NCBI GenBank assembly: GCA_019637695.1
Contig: JAHBVG010000053.1
Coordinates: 1-43,519, forward strand
Origin: Caldilineaceae bacterium
GTDB taxonomy: Bacteria; Chloroflexota; Anaerolineae; Caldilineales; Caldilineaceae
DNA length: 43,519 nt
Direction: 5' to 3'
In this document: positions 9,301 to 17,305 of the stretch, piece after piece
Position numbering within the stretch: position 1 is the first letter of the stretch
Layout: every line of letters starts with the position of its first letter
The notes under the pieces: generated by a model
What the model was told of the DNA's origin: nothing
Seen by the model: only the letters and a program-made list of their open reading frames with translations
Database searches by the model: none
Made by a program: the position numbers and the translations under genes

Positions 9301-9702
9301 GCGCAATAGATCGGCGCAATGGGGACACTCTTCCACGGCGCGATGGGGATGGCTCCTGGATTCGGCCAACAGCCGCTCAAAGCGTAGCACATCTACGTCG
9401 AAGCGCGACCCATCCAATCGGAGGATGCGGTAATCACCCTGGAGGGGATCGTCGAGAGCAGCCCCAACTAGATCGCGGCGCATACGCGAGAGCGTCTGAC
9501 GCAGATTCTGGCGCGACTGTTTCTGTCCTTGTTCGGGCCAAAGGAGTTCCGCCAATGCTGCGCGGGTGTGGACACGATCCGCGTTGAGCAGTAAATAGGC
9601 GAGCAGCGCCTGTCCACGCTCGGTGGCAAAGTGGGGGAGCGGCGTCTCTGCACGCAAGAATTGAAATGGGCCAAAGAATTTGACTGAATAAGCGGGGTCC
9701 AT
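6370..9702 (-). CDS. AfsR/SARP-family regulator: wHTH–BTAD–NB-ARC–TPR (copy 2)
   Basis: From the ATG at 9702 this is an 1110-residue paralogue of the preceding regulator with the same domain order: winged helix about 5–85, BTAD about 90–270, NB-ARC from about 285 with Walker A GPGGMGKS (314–321) and Walker B LLLVLDNFEHL (384–394), then TPR repeats to the end. An in-frame ATG at 9774 exists, but a strong promoter with its -10 just before 9702 argues for the MDPAYSVKFFGPFQF start and a leaderless or near-leaderless mRNA. It is divergent from a small ORF and a secreted-protein gene, with SARP-type repeats between them, so it is their likely activator. Role inferred from family and position. Confidence 0.92.
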   Translation of the reverse strand: MDPAYSVKFFGPFQFLRAETPLPHFATERGQALLAYLLLNADRVHTRAALAELLWPEQGQKQSRQNLRQTLSRMRRDLVGAALDDPLQGDYRILRLDGSRFDVDVLRFERLLAESRSHPHRAVEECPHCADLLRQAIALYRGELLAGLNVDDSPAFEEWLLLQREICHRQAVDALQTLIVYHHDLRDHAVVRDLARQLIGLEPYQESAHAYAIEALALLGEREAALTQYERCVTMLAEELGVAPGERLSQLHSQLIQFDKPAQLVAEMARTLPQPGQRHHFPQSLVPLFGRRKEVGQIVARLSDPNCRLLTVVGPGGMGKSRLVIEATHHLNPLTFADGLYFVPLAAIADAEGMVRAIADAVSIPLAEGEALPQLLRRLASLRLLLVLDNFEHLVDAAPLVLDVLKKAPGVACLITSRHPLQLEAEWLLPLPGLDYPSVWDDPHFESYSAVAFFLDRARRMRPDFVPSPADRRAILAICHLVDGIPLAISMAAAWLSVHECGAIATEIRKSLDFFAIPLRDLPPRHQSLRAAFEVSWQLLSPSARQTLARLAIFHGSFSHEAAQQVTSASPFDLARLVTHSLVTRVDANHYTLHELVCQFAAEKLAELAQTQATRRAHYRYYLARLGAEETEMVGADQLPAIERLRGDLPNLRAAWLSASAEGDWAILQQSMKAFERFWLATGRQIEGESLMAAAAVHLTADLDQRGDGEDEPAFSLEGRRELLARVKLAQGLFAHAYAPLQEAIDAVQSALSVAQSSALISSDLLGEIHLTLSWLYHHQGRRTQVAVHLSEAQRRLHHCPDAALRSRLHLELSAGAGQKGDQVGRRAHLERAVALAEESGDLSVDFIARRYLAHMQIRWGDFSTVSHHIERLLHNARQVKNLQMEAQALSLYGGYYFYMGDFERMAAYNRQAAPLLKKTGGAQYLAIFQMRQALYALMVGDLDRVIEVTTQALQFSRDHHHHDLEAIASVIMGRAQTQIGALEAAWTSFEHAIHIFDTHGRSLEHITAVLGQASILLAQGRAEAGRARIEPYLPTILKDHLGIVVDYGHVYADTWRILCGCGDPCARDLLTRGHVVLTRVAETIPTDDLRHTFWHNNPSHRLILAQRYT

Positions 9703-9709
9703 AGAGGAA

Positions 9710-9739
9710 ATTATAGGCGAAATTTCGTCTACATGCCAA
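9710..9739 (-). promoter_or_regulatory. Sigma70-like promoter giving a leaderless mRNA for regulator 2
   Basis: On the minus strand TTGGCA (9739–9734), an 18-bp spacer and a perfect TATAAT (9715–9710) end about seven bases before the ATG at 9702. The predicted start site falls on or beside the ATG, and there is no Shine–Dalgarno, which fits a leaderless transcript. The spacer holds a perfect 10-bp palindrome CGAAATTTCG (9718–9727) that could bind a repressor. Confidence 0.5.
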
Positions 9740-9765
9740 GTTGGGCCGAAAGTTGCGGCGTCTAG

Positions 9766-9797
9766 GTCACACATTTGTCACACAGGGCGCGTAGATT
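9766..9797 (+). promoter_or_regulatory. SARP-type operator/promoter for the small ORF–secreted protein operon
   Basis: Perfect heptamers GTCACAC at 9766–9772 and 9777–9783 are separated by 4 bp (11-bp period). Exactly 8 bp later lies TAGATT (9792–9797), a -10-like hexamer. This is the same architecture as at 2783–2817, and the heptamers share the TCAC core. It lies between divergent genes and could also control regulator 2 itself. Confidence 0.55.
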
Positions 9798-9843
9798 GGT
9801 GTGTAAACCAGACGAGAATCACCCCTGTGGTTGAGGACCTGCC

Positions 9844-10113
9844 ATGCCTGAGATCAAGTATCCCCAATACCGCTCCTATGTGCTGCGCTTCTGGCAGGAA
9901 TCGGAAGAGAGCCCCTGGCGCGGATCTGTGCAATCGGTGGAAGACGGCAAGACCCTTGCCTTTGGCGATCTAGAATCGCTGTTGATCTTTTTGTTGAATC
10001 CAGATCCGTTTCCGCTCCGGCCATCATCGCCTCCATCCGCCGACGAAGCGGAAAACGGAGAGGGAGATCCATGTCGCTGTACAACAGGGGATCGCCGCTG
10101 GCTGCAACCGTAG
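9844..10113 (+). CDS. Small conserved-looking hypothetical protein beside SARP regulator
   Basis: An 89-residue soluble protein with pattern YRSYVLRFWQESEESPWRGSVQSVEDGKTLAFGDLESLLIFLL followed by an acidic, proline-rich tail. I recall small proteins with this opening (YRSYLLR.WQ...W..SLE......FA.LE.L..FL) near SARP/STAND regulators in Chloroflexota, but no function is known to me. No signal peptide or membrane helix. It is the first gene behind the putative SARP operator, and its stop is 77 bp before the start of the secreted-protein gene, so it may be co-transcribed. Confidence 0.65.
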   Translation: MPEIKYPQYRSYVLRFWQESEESPWRGSVQSVEDGKTLAFGDLESLLIFLLNPDPFPLRPSSPPSADEAENGEGDPCRCTTGDRRWLQP

Positions 10114-10190
10114 CCAGATCTTTTTGCCCGCCGTCAGCCGGAATTGATTCAAACTGCCCATCACCTTCCACCGTCCACAGGAGACCTACT

Positions 10191-11924
10191 ATGTCCATGC
10201 GCCGATTCTTGACATTGCCCCTGGTGGCTGCTCTGCTTTGCCTGGCATTCTTTGCGGCGTTGAACGCGCCCACGGCCCACGCTGCCACCCTCACCGTGAC
10301 CAACACCGCCGACAATGGGGCGGGGAGTCTGCGCGACGCCATCACCACTGCCGCGTCGGGGGATACCATCACCTTTGACGGTAGCCTCAGCGGGCGGACC
10401 ATCACTCCGAGCGACGGCCAGTTGAACCTGACCGGCAACCTTATCCGCAGCGGTGATATTCGCGCAGTGAGCAACAACAGCGATAGCAGCTACGAAGTCA
10501 TGTCCAGCGATGCATGCAGCCTGCCAAATCCGCCAGTGTCGGACGCCAACCCTGAGACCCTGATTCTTGCTAACACCATTTCTGGCACTATTCCCAATTA
10601 TTCGGTTCCGGCCAACGACAATAGGCTGCTCGTGGTATATGCCACCAATTCCGCCAATGCGGCCTCGCCAACAGTCACATTCGACGGCGCCACGATGACA
10701 GTAGGGCCGACAGAAGAAACAAACGGATTGAGGACTACCATGTACCATCTGGTTTTGGGATCCAGCGCCTCTGCTACTGTTGGCGACATCGTGGCTATGG
10801 GCAGCAATTTACGCCGTCTTGCCGCCACTTCCTTTCATAGTGTAGATCAGAGCGACCCAACAGATGGAGAAAACAGCGCTGCTATTACGGGCGACGCAAC
10901 GACCATCTCTGTCACCATCAACAGCAATGCCAATGGGCTGGTAATCGACAACCTGGCATATTTTGCTCCCAGCGGTGCTACCGACATCACCGAGGGTTTG
11001 AATCAGACTTTGTTGTTCGAGGATGCTGGTGGCACCCTTTTTATTCGCTTTGCCGCAAGCACCCGGCCCGGGGCTGCGCCGAACGTGCCCATGGAGTGGA
11101 CGATAGCCGGTACACCATCACTCGCTGCAGGATCTCTGGTCGGGATGAATCTCCGGGGTATTGCCGGTTGTTCTGACGCCAGCGCCGACTTGTCGATCAG
11201 CAAAATGAATTCGGCAGATCTGGTTGTTCCTGGCGGGGCTATCACCTACACCTTGACTTTCACCAACAACGGTCCTGCCGCGGCCACCGGCGTGGTCATC
11301 AGCGACAGCGCACCCGTGAGCGTGACCATCACCGGCGTCACCAGCAGCACCTTCGGCGGCAGCGTGTTCATCACCCAGACTGGCGCTGCGCCAGACTTCG
11401 CCTGGGACGTGAGCGATCTACCCGTGGACGCAGGCGGCATCATTACCTTAACGGGGACGATCAGCGAGGGGCTGACTGGGACAGGGTGGATCACCAACAC
11501 GGCGACGATCACCGGCAGCAACGACATCACCCCCACCAACAATAGCAGCAGCGCTGGTGTATCGTACTCGTCGGCTCCAACGGCATCTACCGTGAATGAT
11601 TTCACAGCCACACGCCAGCCAGACCGGGTGCAGCTCACCTGGCAGACGCTCAACGAGATGGATCTCTACGGCTTCCACCTCTACCGCGGACTCGACAGGG
11701 TCGGGCCGGGCGAACGCATCACCGCGCAGATGCTGCCCGCCCAGGGCGTTGGCATGCTCCAGGGCTTCGATTACTTCTACGAGGACTTCAACCCGCCCGC
11801 AGGGGTGACGGTCTACTATTGGCTGGAGGAGTGGCACGGCGCGGGGGCGCCCGTCCGCCACAGTGCGCAGATCTCGCCAGACAGCGAGGGGATGCGCCTC
11901 TACTTGCCGACAGTTCAACGGTAA
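10191..11924 (+). CDS. Secreted DUF11-type protein with L(Y/F)LPxxxR C-terminal tail
   Basis: A 577-residue exported protein. The ATG at 10191 follows AGGAGA and begins a clear signal peptide (MSMRRF plus hydrophobic core, cleavage near AHA|A at 31). Mature N-terminus TLTVTNTADNGAGSLRDAI is a motif common at the start of bacterial beta-helix surface proteins. About 370–480 is a DUF11-type Ig-like repeat (ADLSISKMNSADLVVPGG, YTLTFTNNGPAAATGV). The last ~115 residues (TWQTLNEMDLYGFHLYRG to VYYWLEEW) look like a fibronectin III-like module ending LYLPTVQR. Almost the same module ends the next gene. A surface or envelope role is inferred; no catalytic motif is visible. Confidence 0.85.
   Translation: MSMRRFLTLPLVAALLCLAFFAALNAPTAHAATLTVTNTADNGAGSLRDAITTAASGDTITFDGSLSGRTITPSDGQLNLTGNLIRSGDIRAVSNNSDSSYEVMSSDACSLPNPPVSDANPETLILANTISGTIPNYSVPANDNRLLVVYATNSANAASPTVTFDGATMTVGPTEETNGLRTTMYHLVLGSSASATVGDIVAMGSNLRRLAATSFHSVDQSDPTDGENSAAITGDATTISVTINSNANGLVIDNLAYFAPSGATDITEGLNQTLLFEDAGGTLFIRFAASTRPGAAPNVPMEWTIAGTPSLAAGSLVGMNLRGIAGCSDASADLSISKMNSADLVVPGGAITYTLTFTNNGPAAATGVVISDSAPVSVTITGVTSSTFGGSVFITQTGAAPDFAWDVSDLPVDAGGIITLTGTISEGLTGTGWITNTATITGSNDITPTNNSSSAGVSYSSAPTASTVNDFTATRQPDRVQLTWQTLNEMDLYGFHLYRGLDRVGPGERITAQMLPAQGVGMLQGFDYFYEDFNPPAGVTVYYWLEEWHGAGAPVRHSAQISPDSEGMRLYLPTVQR
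11578..11924 (+). repeat. Duplicated 3' module, copy 1 (copy 2 at 15054–15400)
   Basis: The last ~345 bp of this gene and of the next are alignable without gaps through the stop codon and differ at roughly one base in ten or fewer by eye. Long identical stretches include the segment around the ERITAQMLPAQGVGM codons. This points to recent duplication or gene conversion of the C-terminal module. Confidence 0.75.
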
Positions 11925-11935
11925 TCTATTCAACC

Positions 11936-11971
11936 AGACCTGCCAGGTTTTCTGAAACACCTGGCAGGTCT
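11936..11971 (+). terminator. Palindrome of the CCCGCCAGGT family, terminator-like
   Basis: AGACCTGCCAGGT (11936–11948) pairs perfectly with 11959–11971 around a 10-nt loop, 11 bp after the stop codon of the secreted-protein gene. There is no long T-run, so it could be an mRNA 3' stabiliser or REP-like element rather than an intrinsic terminator. Confidence 0.5.
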
Positions 11972-12001
11972 AGCGGTCTTATCTCTGCATAGGAGACTCT
12001 T

Positions 12002-15000
12002 ATGTTTTTGCGCCGATTGCTCATTATCCCTTTGCTTGCCGCCCTATTGGTACTGGCATGCTTGACCCTCTTAATATCAGCGCCGCTTTCCGCCGCCAAC
12101 CATATTATCTATGTGGACGCCGACGCTACAGGCGGGGCCAACAATGGTACATCCTGGCCTAACGCCTATCTGACTTTACAGGATGCCCTGACTGCGGCCC
12201 AATCCGGCGACGAGATCTGGGTGGCGACGGGCGTCTACACCCCCGGCGCGGCCCGCACGGATACCTTCCAACTCAAGGACGGCGTGGCCGTCTACGGCGG
12301 CTTTGCGGGGAACGAGGCCGCGCGGGATGAGCGAGATTGGGAAATCAACGTTACCATCCTCAGCGGGGACATTGACGGCAACGACATCACCGACGGCGGC
12401 GTGGTCACCGACACGGACAATATCGTTGGGAACAACAGCTATAACGTGGTTACCGGCAGCGGCACGGACAGCACGGCGGTGCTGGATGGTTTTATCGTCA
12501 CCGCGGGGCAGGCAACTGGCGGCGCGACCTATGCCTGGGGCGGCGGCATATATAACTCCGGTGGCAGCCCCACGCTGGCCTATCTCACCCTTGAAGGGAA
12601 TTATGCTGCAACTCGCGGCGGCGGCATGTCCAACGAAGCTGGCAGCAGCCCCACCTTGAGCAATGTTACCTTTCGCAACAATACCTCCGCCTTCTGGGCC
12701 GGGGGCGTACTTAACTGGGGGGGCAGCCCTACCTTCACGGATGTCACTTTCAGTGGCAACCGTGCGGGTGGCGATGGCGCCGGCATGATGAATATAGGCA
12801 GTAGCCCGGCGCTGACCAATGTCACCTTCCGCGACAACAGCGCGGGCGGAGGTGGCGGCGGTATGCATAATCTGTCAAATAGCAACCCCACTCTGACCAA
12901 TGTCATCTTCGCGGGGAATCAAACGGACACCTCTGGTGGCGGCGTATATAACCATGACAGTAGCCCAACCCTCACGAATGTGATCTTCAGCGGCAACCGC
13001 GCGGTTGAAGATGGCGGCGGCATGTACGGCAACACCTACAGCAGTTCAACCCTGACGGGCGTCACCTTCAGCGGCAACCGCGCGCAGTCCGACGGAGGCG
13101 CGATCTACAACGAATATAACAGCGACGCGACGATCCAGAACAGCATCCTGTGGAACAACCAGGACAGCAGCGGCGCTGGCACGGCTAATTCCTCCCTTGT
13201 GAACGTCACCAGCACGCCGGTCATCCGCTATAGTCTGGTGCAGGGATGCAACCCCGGCGGCGCATGGACGAGCAGTTGCGGCACTGACGACGGCAATAAC
13301 CTGGCGGACGTCGATCCGCTCTTGGTCACGCCTGTGAACCCGGCCAGCGCGCCGACAACAGCAGGCAACCTGCGCCTGCAAGCCGCCTCCCCCGCCGTCA
13401 ACGCTGGCGACAACGCGCTGATCCCCAGCGGCGTCACCACGGATCTGGCCGGCAACGCGCGCATCGGGCAGGGCACGGTGGACATGGGCGCGTTCGAACT
13501 CCAGCCGATCTTCGTTGACCACACCGCCACGGGAGCGGCTACAGGCGTCTCGTGGACAGACGCCTTCACCGACTTGCAGGACGCCCTGGCGATTGCCCAA
13601 TCCGGCGACGAGATCTGGGTGGCGACGGGCGTCTATACCCCCGGCACCGCGCGCACGGCCACGTTCCGGCTCAAATATCAGGTGGGGATCTATGGCGGCT
13701 TCGCAGGGACAGAGACGATAGTGGAGCAGCGAGATTGGGAAACCAATGTCACCGTCCTGAGCGGGGATATTGACGGCAACGACATCGTGGACGCCAACGG
13801 CGTGGTGACGGAGCCGGCCAACATTCAGGGAAACAATACCTATCATGTGGTCACTGCCGACGCCAATAATGGTATGCCGCCATCGCCGAGCAGCAATTAC
13901 GGCACGGCGATTCTTGATGGCTTCACCATTACCGGCGGTTCGGCGAATGGCAGCGGCTCCAATGCGAGCGGCGGCGGTTTCTATAACTACATCGCCTTCC
14001 CCACCTTGCGCAACATCACCTTTCAGGGCAATCAGGCCGTCAACGGCGGCGGGATGTTCATCTACAACAGTGGACCGGCGCTCACCAATGTGATCTTGCG
14101 CAACAACAGCGTCACCGGGTACGGCGGCGGCATCTTCGCCACATTGGCTTCGGCGAATGTGGCGACAACGCTGATCAATGTCCTGTTTGAAGGCAACAGC
14201 GCCCTTCAGGGTGGCGGCATGGCGATTGACGACACCGAAGGGCCGCAGTTGATCAACGTGACCTTTGCCAACAACGACGCCCTCCAGGGGGGTGGGTTGT
14301 ACAACGCCAATTCGCCGATTGCCGATTCGGCCACGCTGCACAACAGCATTTTGTGGGGTAATACGGCCAGCAGCGGAGGCAACCAGATCTACAACCAGAG
14401 CGCCAATCCCACCCTTCACTACACCCTTTTCGCCAACGGCGGCAATGATGTGTCCGGCAATCCGAATAACCCTGCCAGCAGCAATAACCTCAACAGCGAT
14501 CCGCTGTTCGTGGACCCTGCGGGGAGCGATTTCCGGCTGGCGGCCATCTCCCCCGCCGTCAACGCTGGCGACAACGCGCTGATCCCCAGCGGCGTCACCA
14601 CGGATCTGGCCGGCAACGCCCGCATCGGGCAGGGCACAGTGGACATGGGCGCGTTCGAGGTACAGCCCGGCGATTATCAATCGATCTGCCGCAGCGGACT
14701 GGCACAGGGAGAGACATACATCTTTGCATCTACTGGCATCACCGCCACCGTGGATACGCTGGGCAGCCTGGGCGAACTCTGCGTCACGTTGAGCCAATCC
14801 AACCATCCCGATGCACCTAACGGATTGCAGACCGGGCTTTATTGGACGATCACGCGCACGGCGAGCAGCGAGGATTGGTCCCTCACCCTCTCCGCGTTGA
14901 TCACCGACACCCTGGATACAACCGACCGACTCTGTCGCTACTCTGGCACAATATGGGAATGTGGGGTCTCTGAAAATCATAGCATTGATGGCAACCGCAT

Positions 15001-15400
15001 CACCCGCAGTGGCGTCACCCAACTCTCCGATTGGGCTGTGGGTTCGCTGGCCCCCACCGCTTCCACCGTGGACGGCTTTACAGCGGAGCGCCAGCCGGAC
15101 CGGGTGCTGCTCTCGTGGCAGACGCTCAACGAGATAGATCTCTACGGCTTCCACCTTTACCGCGGTCTCGACCCTGCCGGGCCGGGCGAACGCATCACCG
15201 CGCAGATGCTGCCCGCCCAGGGCGTTGGCATGATCCAGGGCTTCGATTACTTCTTCGAGGACTTCACCCCGCCCGCGGGGGTGACGGTCTACTACTGGTT
15301 GGAGGAATGGCACGGCGGCGGCGCGCCCTTCCGCCACAGCGCGCAGATCGCGCCATACAGCGAGGGGATGCGCCTCTTCCTGCCGGCTGTTCAACGGTAA
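12002..15400 (+). CDS. Large secreted beta-helix protein with two tandem modules
   Basis: A 1132-residue exported protein. The signal peptide covers about 1–31 (FLRRLLIIPLLAALLVLACL core, cleavage near LSA|A). Two homologous right-handed beta-helix modules follow (about 36–500 and 501–890), each opening with LQDALxxAQSGDEIWVATGVYTPG and carrying repeated GGG(M/I)xN…TLTNVxFxxN coils, and each ending NPASA…SPAVNAGDNALIPSGVTTDLAGNARIG-like with DMGAFE. A further beta-rich region precedes a C-terminal module almost identical to that of the preceding gene, ending LFLPAVQR. Likely a surface-attached adhesin or polysaccharide-binding protein; catalytic residues are not evident. It follows the preceding gene by 77 bp with a palindrome between. 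Confidence 0.88.
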   Translation: MFLRRLLIIPLLAALLVLACLTLLISAPLSAANHIIYVDADATGGANNGTSWPNAYLTLQDALTAAQSGDEIWVATGVYTPGAARTDTFQLKDGVAVYGGFAGNEAARDERDWEINVTILSGDIDGNDITDGGVVTDTDNIVGNNSYNVVTGSGTDSTAVLDGFIVTAGQATGGATYAWGGGIYNSGGSPTLAYLTLEGNYAATRGGGMSNEAGSSPTLSNVTFRNNTSAFWAGGVLNWGGSPTFTDVTFSGNRAGGDGAGMMNIGSSPALTNVTFRDNSAGGGGGGMHNLSNSNPTLTNVIFAGNQTDTSGGGVYNHDSSPTLTNVIFSGNRAVEDGGGMYGNTYSSSTLTGVTFSGNRAQSDGGAIYNEYNSDATIQNSILWNNQDSSGAGTANSSLVNVTSTPVIRYSLVQGCNPGGAWTSSCGTDDGNNLADVDPLLVTPVNPASAPTTAGNLRLQAASPAVNAGDNALIPSGVTTDLAGNARIGQGTVDMGAFELQPIFVDHTATGAATGVSWTDAFTDLQDALAIAQSGDEIWVATGVYTPGTARTATFRLKYQVGIYGGFAGTETIVEQRDWETNVTVLSGDIDGNDIVDANGVVTEPANIQGNNTYHVVTADANNGMPPSPSSNYGTAILDGFTITGGSANGSGSNASGGGFYNYIAFPTLRNITFQGNQAVNGGGMFIYNSGPALTNVILRNNSVTGYGGGIFATLASANVATTLINVLFEGNSALQGGGMAIDDTEGPQLINVTFANNDALQGGGLYNANSPIADSATLHNSILWGNTASSGGNQIYNQSANPTLHYTLFANGGNDVSGNPNNPASSNNLNSDPLFVDPAGSDFRLAAISPAVNAGDNALIPSGVTTDLAGNARIGQGTVDMGAFEVQPGDYQSICRSGLAQGETYIFASTGITATVDTLGSLGELCVTLSQSNHPDAPNGLQTGLYWTITRTASSEDWSLTLSALITDTLDTTDRLCRYSGTIWECGVSENHSIDGNRITRSGVTQLSDWAVGSLAPTASTVDGFTAERQPDRVLLSWQTLNEIDLYGFHLYRGLDPAGPGERITAQMLPAQGVGMIQGFDYFFEDFTPPAGVTVYYWLEEWHGGGAPFRHSAQIAPYSEGMRLFLPAVQR
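13386..13500 (+). repeat. Intragenic direct repeat closing each beta-helix module
   Basis: The ~110 bp encoding the SPAVNAGDNALIPSGV…GAFE segment at 13386–13500 recur at about 14549–14663 with only a few differences. At the DNA level this is far more conserved than the rest of the two modules, which suggests recent gene conversion or expansion by this segment. Confidence 0.7.
15054..15400 (+). repeat. Duplicated 3' module, copy 2
   Basis: Partner of 11578–11924. It encodes the fibronectin III-like C-terminal module with the LFLPAVQR tail. Confidence 0.75.
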
Positions 15401-15443
15401 TCCGTGAGATGGGATTGGGGATGGCGTGTAGCGTCCCTATCCC

Positions 15444-17237
15444 CTATTCACTGCGCCAGGCGTCATCGCCGATCCAGAAGAGGTAGAGATCACCGAGCGG
15501 CTGATCCGAATGACGGGCAAAAGCATCCATGAGATCGGCGGGGTAAGCGATACCGTAACGGTGGGTGTCGGCGTAGTCGCGCAGCGCAGCAAAGAAAGCC
15601 TCATCGCCGATCCGTTTGCGCACTTCGTGCAGGAAGAGAGGACCCTTGCTGTAAACAATGTTGATGTAATTAGAAGGGTTGAACTCGATCACCGGGCCAC
15701 CCACAGGGCGGTCGATCCCCAGGTTGCGGGCGGCGTTGTAGCGGTAGAGAAAGTCGTTGGTCATGATGGCGTCGCGCATCTCCGTCCAGCCGATGGCCTC
15801 AAAATAGAGATAGTACGAGTAATTCGCCAGCGACTCATCAAGCCAGGGAATGTTGGGCTGATCGTTGCCCACCAGGTTATACCACCATTGGTGCGCTACC
15901 TCGTGAACCACAGCCTCGGCATAGGCGCCGCCCCCTTCGCCATAGAAGCGATTGGCAATCGCGATCACGCCGGGATATTCCATGCCGAAACCGGTAGTCG
16001 GCATGGCGATCACATCCAATTTGCGATAGGGGTACTCTCCGAAAAGATCGTTGAAGACGGCCAACGATCCTGTGGCGTAATTCAAGGCCGTCTGCGCGCC
16101 CGAAAGCCCACCATCCAAATAGTAGCTGTTGACGGTGATATCGTCCACCATTTGGGTGATGTATTGGTAGCGGGCGCTGGACGCGGCGTAAAAAGCGCGC
16201 ACCGGCCCAGCCAGGATATGCCAGGTGTGGGTGCCATCCCCGTTGTTGCGCCGATCAATATTGACGCCCGACGCTACTACCTCCTGCGCGGAAGGCATGG
16301 TCAATTGGACATGATAAAAAGCCGCCTCGGTAAAGGTGGAATCGCCAAAGGTCGCTGTCACATCCAGATTCCAGCCGTTGTGATCGTAGACAGCCAGGGT
16401 GGGGTAGAAGCCCGATAGATCGTAGACGCCTTGATAGTAGCCGTAGAGACCCGTCCCCGCCGATCCGGCGCGCACGGTCGTGGGCAGCGTGGCATTAAAC
16501 CAGAGGGTAATATCGGTTACATCGCCCGGTTGCAGTGGACGCGCCAGGGGGACGCGCAGCGCCGAGTTGCCCGATTCCAGCGTCGGCGTTACCAATTGAC
16601 TATCCACAATTGTGCGGTGGATGGTCGCTGTCCCCTCGTAGGCGGGCAGATTGGGATAGAGGCGGAAATAGATCTCATCCAGCGGCGCCCCTGTGCGGTT
16701 GACGTAACGGACGCGCTCAATCCCCGTGATCAGCGGCGTGGCATCGGGGATCAGCATAGCCTGGATGAAATAGTGGGGCGCATCGGGCACGGCGTCCACT
16801 TCATCCGCCGATTGGGGACGTAACGCCATGGTGTAGATCGAGCGATTGGTCAGATCCACGACCGGTGTTGGGAATGGCGGCTCCGGCGTGACCGGCGTCG
16901 GCGTCAGCGTTGGGGTCGGGGTTGCCGTGGGGATCGGTGTCGCTGTCGAGGTCGGCGTGATGGTGGGTGTCGGCGTTGCTCGTTGAAACCATCCCCAAAT
17001 ATTCCGCTGGATGGGGACAGGAGTTTGCGCTACCAGAGAGAGGTTCGACTCCCCTTCCAGAGCCAGCGTTTCGAGACTCACCGACGCATGTTGCAGGTCT
17101 GTCTGCGCCATCTCAGCGCCAGACGCAATCATCCGCCATCCCCAATAAGCGAGTCCACCGACTATCACCAGCCAAAACAGAATGAGTACAGCCAGTAGCA
17201 GGCGTGGTGGTTGTTTATCGCGAGAAAGGCGATCCAT
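15444..17237 (-). CDS. Membrane-anchored M1-family metallopeptidase
   Basis: A 597-residue gluzincin. One N-terminal membrane helix (LLLAVLILFWLVIVGGLAYWGW, about 13–34) is followed by an extracytoplasmic stretch and a threonine/proline spacer (about 88–125). The beta-sandwich N domain precedes the catalytic domain with GMEYP (418–422, equivalent to the GAMEN motif), HEVAHQWW (zinc His445 and His449, Glu446) and the third ligand Glu468 in WLDESLANY. Likely a surface aminopeptidase or related peptidase cleaving outside the membrane. It converges on the beta-helix gene with a 43-bp gap. The family call is secure; the substrate is unknown. Confidence 0.93.
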   Translation of the reverse strand: MDRLSRDKQPPRLLLAVLILFWLVIVGGLAYWGWRMIASGAEMAQTDLQHASVSLETLALEGESNLSLVAQTPVPIQRNIWGWFQRATPTPTITPTSTATPIPTATPTPTLTPTPVTPEPPFPTPVVDLTNRSIYTMALRPQSADEVDAVPDAPHYFIQAMLIPDATPLITGIERVRYVNRTGAPLDEIYFRLYPNLPAYEGTATIHRTIVDSQLVTPTLESGNSALRVPLARPLQPGDVTDITLWFNATLPTTVRAGSAGTGLYGYYQGVYDLSGFYPTLAVYDHNGWNLDVTATFGDSTFTEAAFYHVQLTMPSAQEVVASGVNIDRRNNGDGTHTWHILAGPVRAFYAASSARYQYITQMVDDITVNSYYLDGGLSGAQTALNYATGSLAVFNDLFGEYPYRKLDVIAMPTTGFGMEYPGVIAIANRFYGEGGGAYAEAVVHEVAHQWWYNLVGNDQPNIPWLDESLANYSYYLYFEAIGWTEMRDAIMTNDFLYRYNAARNLGIDRPVGGPVIEFNPSNYINIVYSKGPLFLHEVRKRIGDEAFFAALRDYADTHRYGIAYPADLMDAFARHSDQPLGDLYLFWIGDDAWRSE

Positions 17238-17305
17238 TCAACCATTCCCTTCTGTACAATCATCTTGCAGATTGCATACCTGCAAACCTGCATTGCCTCA
17301 TCAGC

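Noticed and set aside
12500..14300. CRISPR-like or tandem-repeat array within the beta-helix gene
   Set aside because: Repeats are codon-periodic (GGG-x-N and TLTNV coils) and diverged, in an open reading frame, with no constant repeat plus unique spacer structure.
13046..15394. A 782-codon open frame on the minus strand opposite the beta-helix gene
   Set aside because: It lies wholly opposite a well-supported secreted protein with signal peptide and repeats. Repetitive GC-rich codons leave the antisense frame open, and the translation has no recognisable domain.
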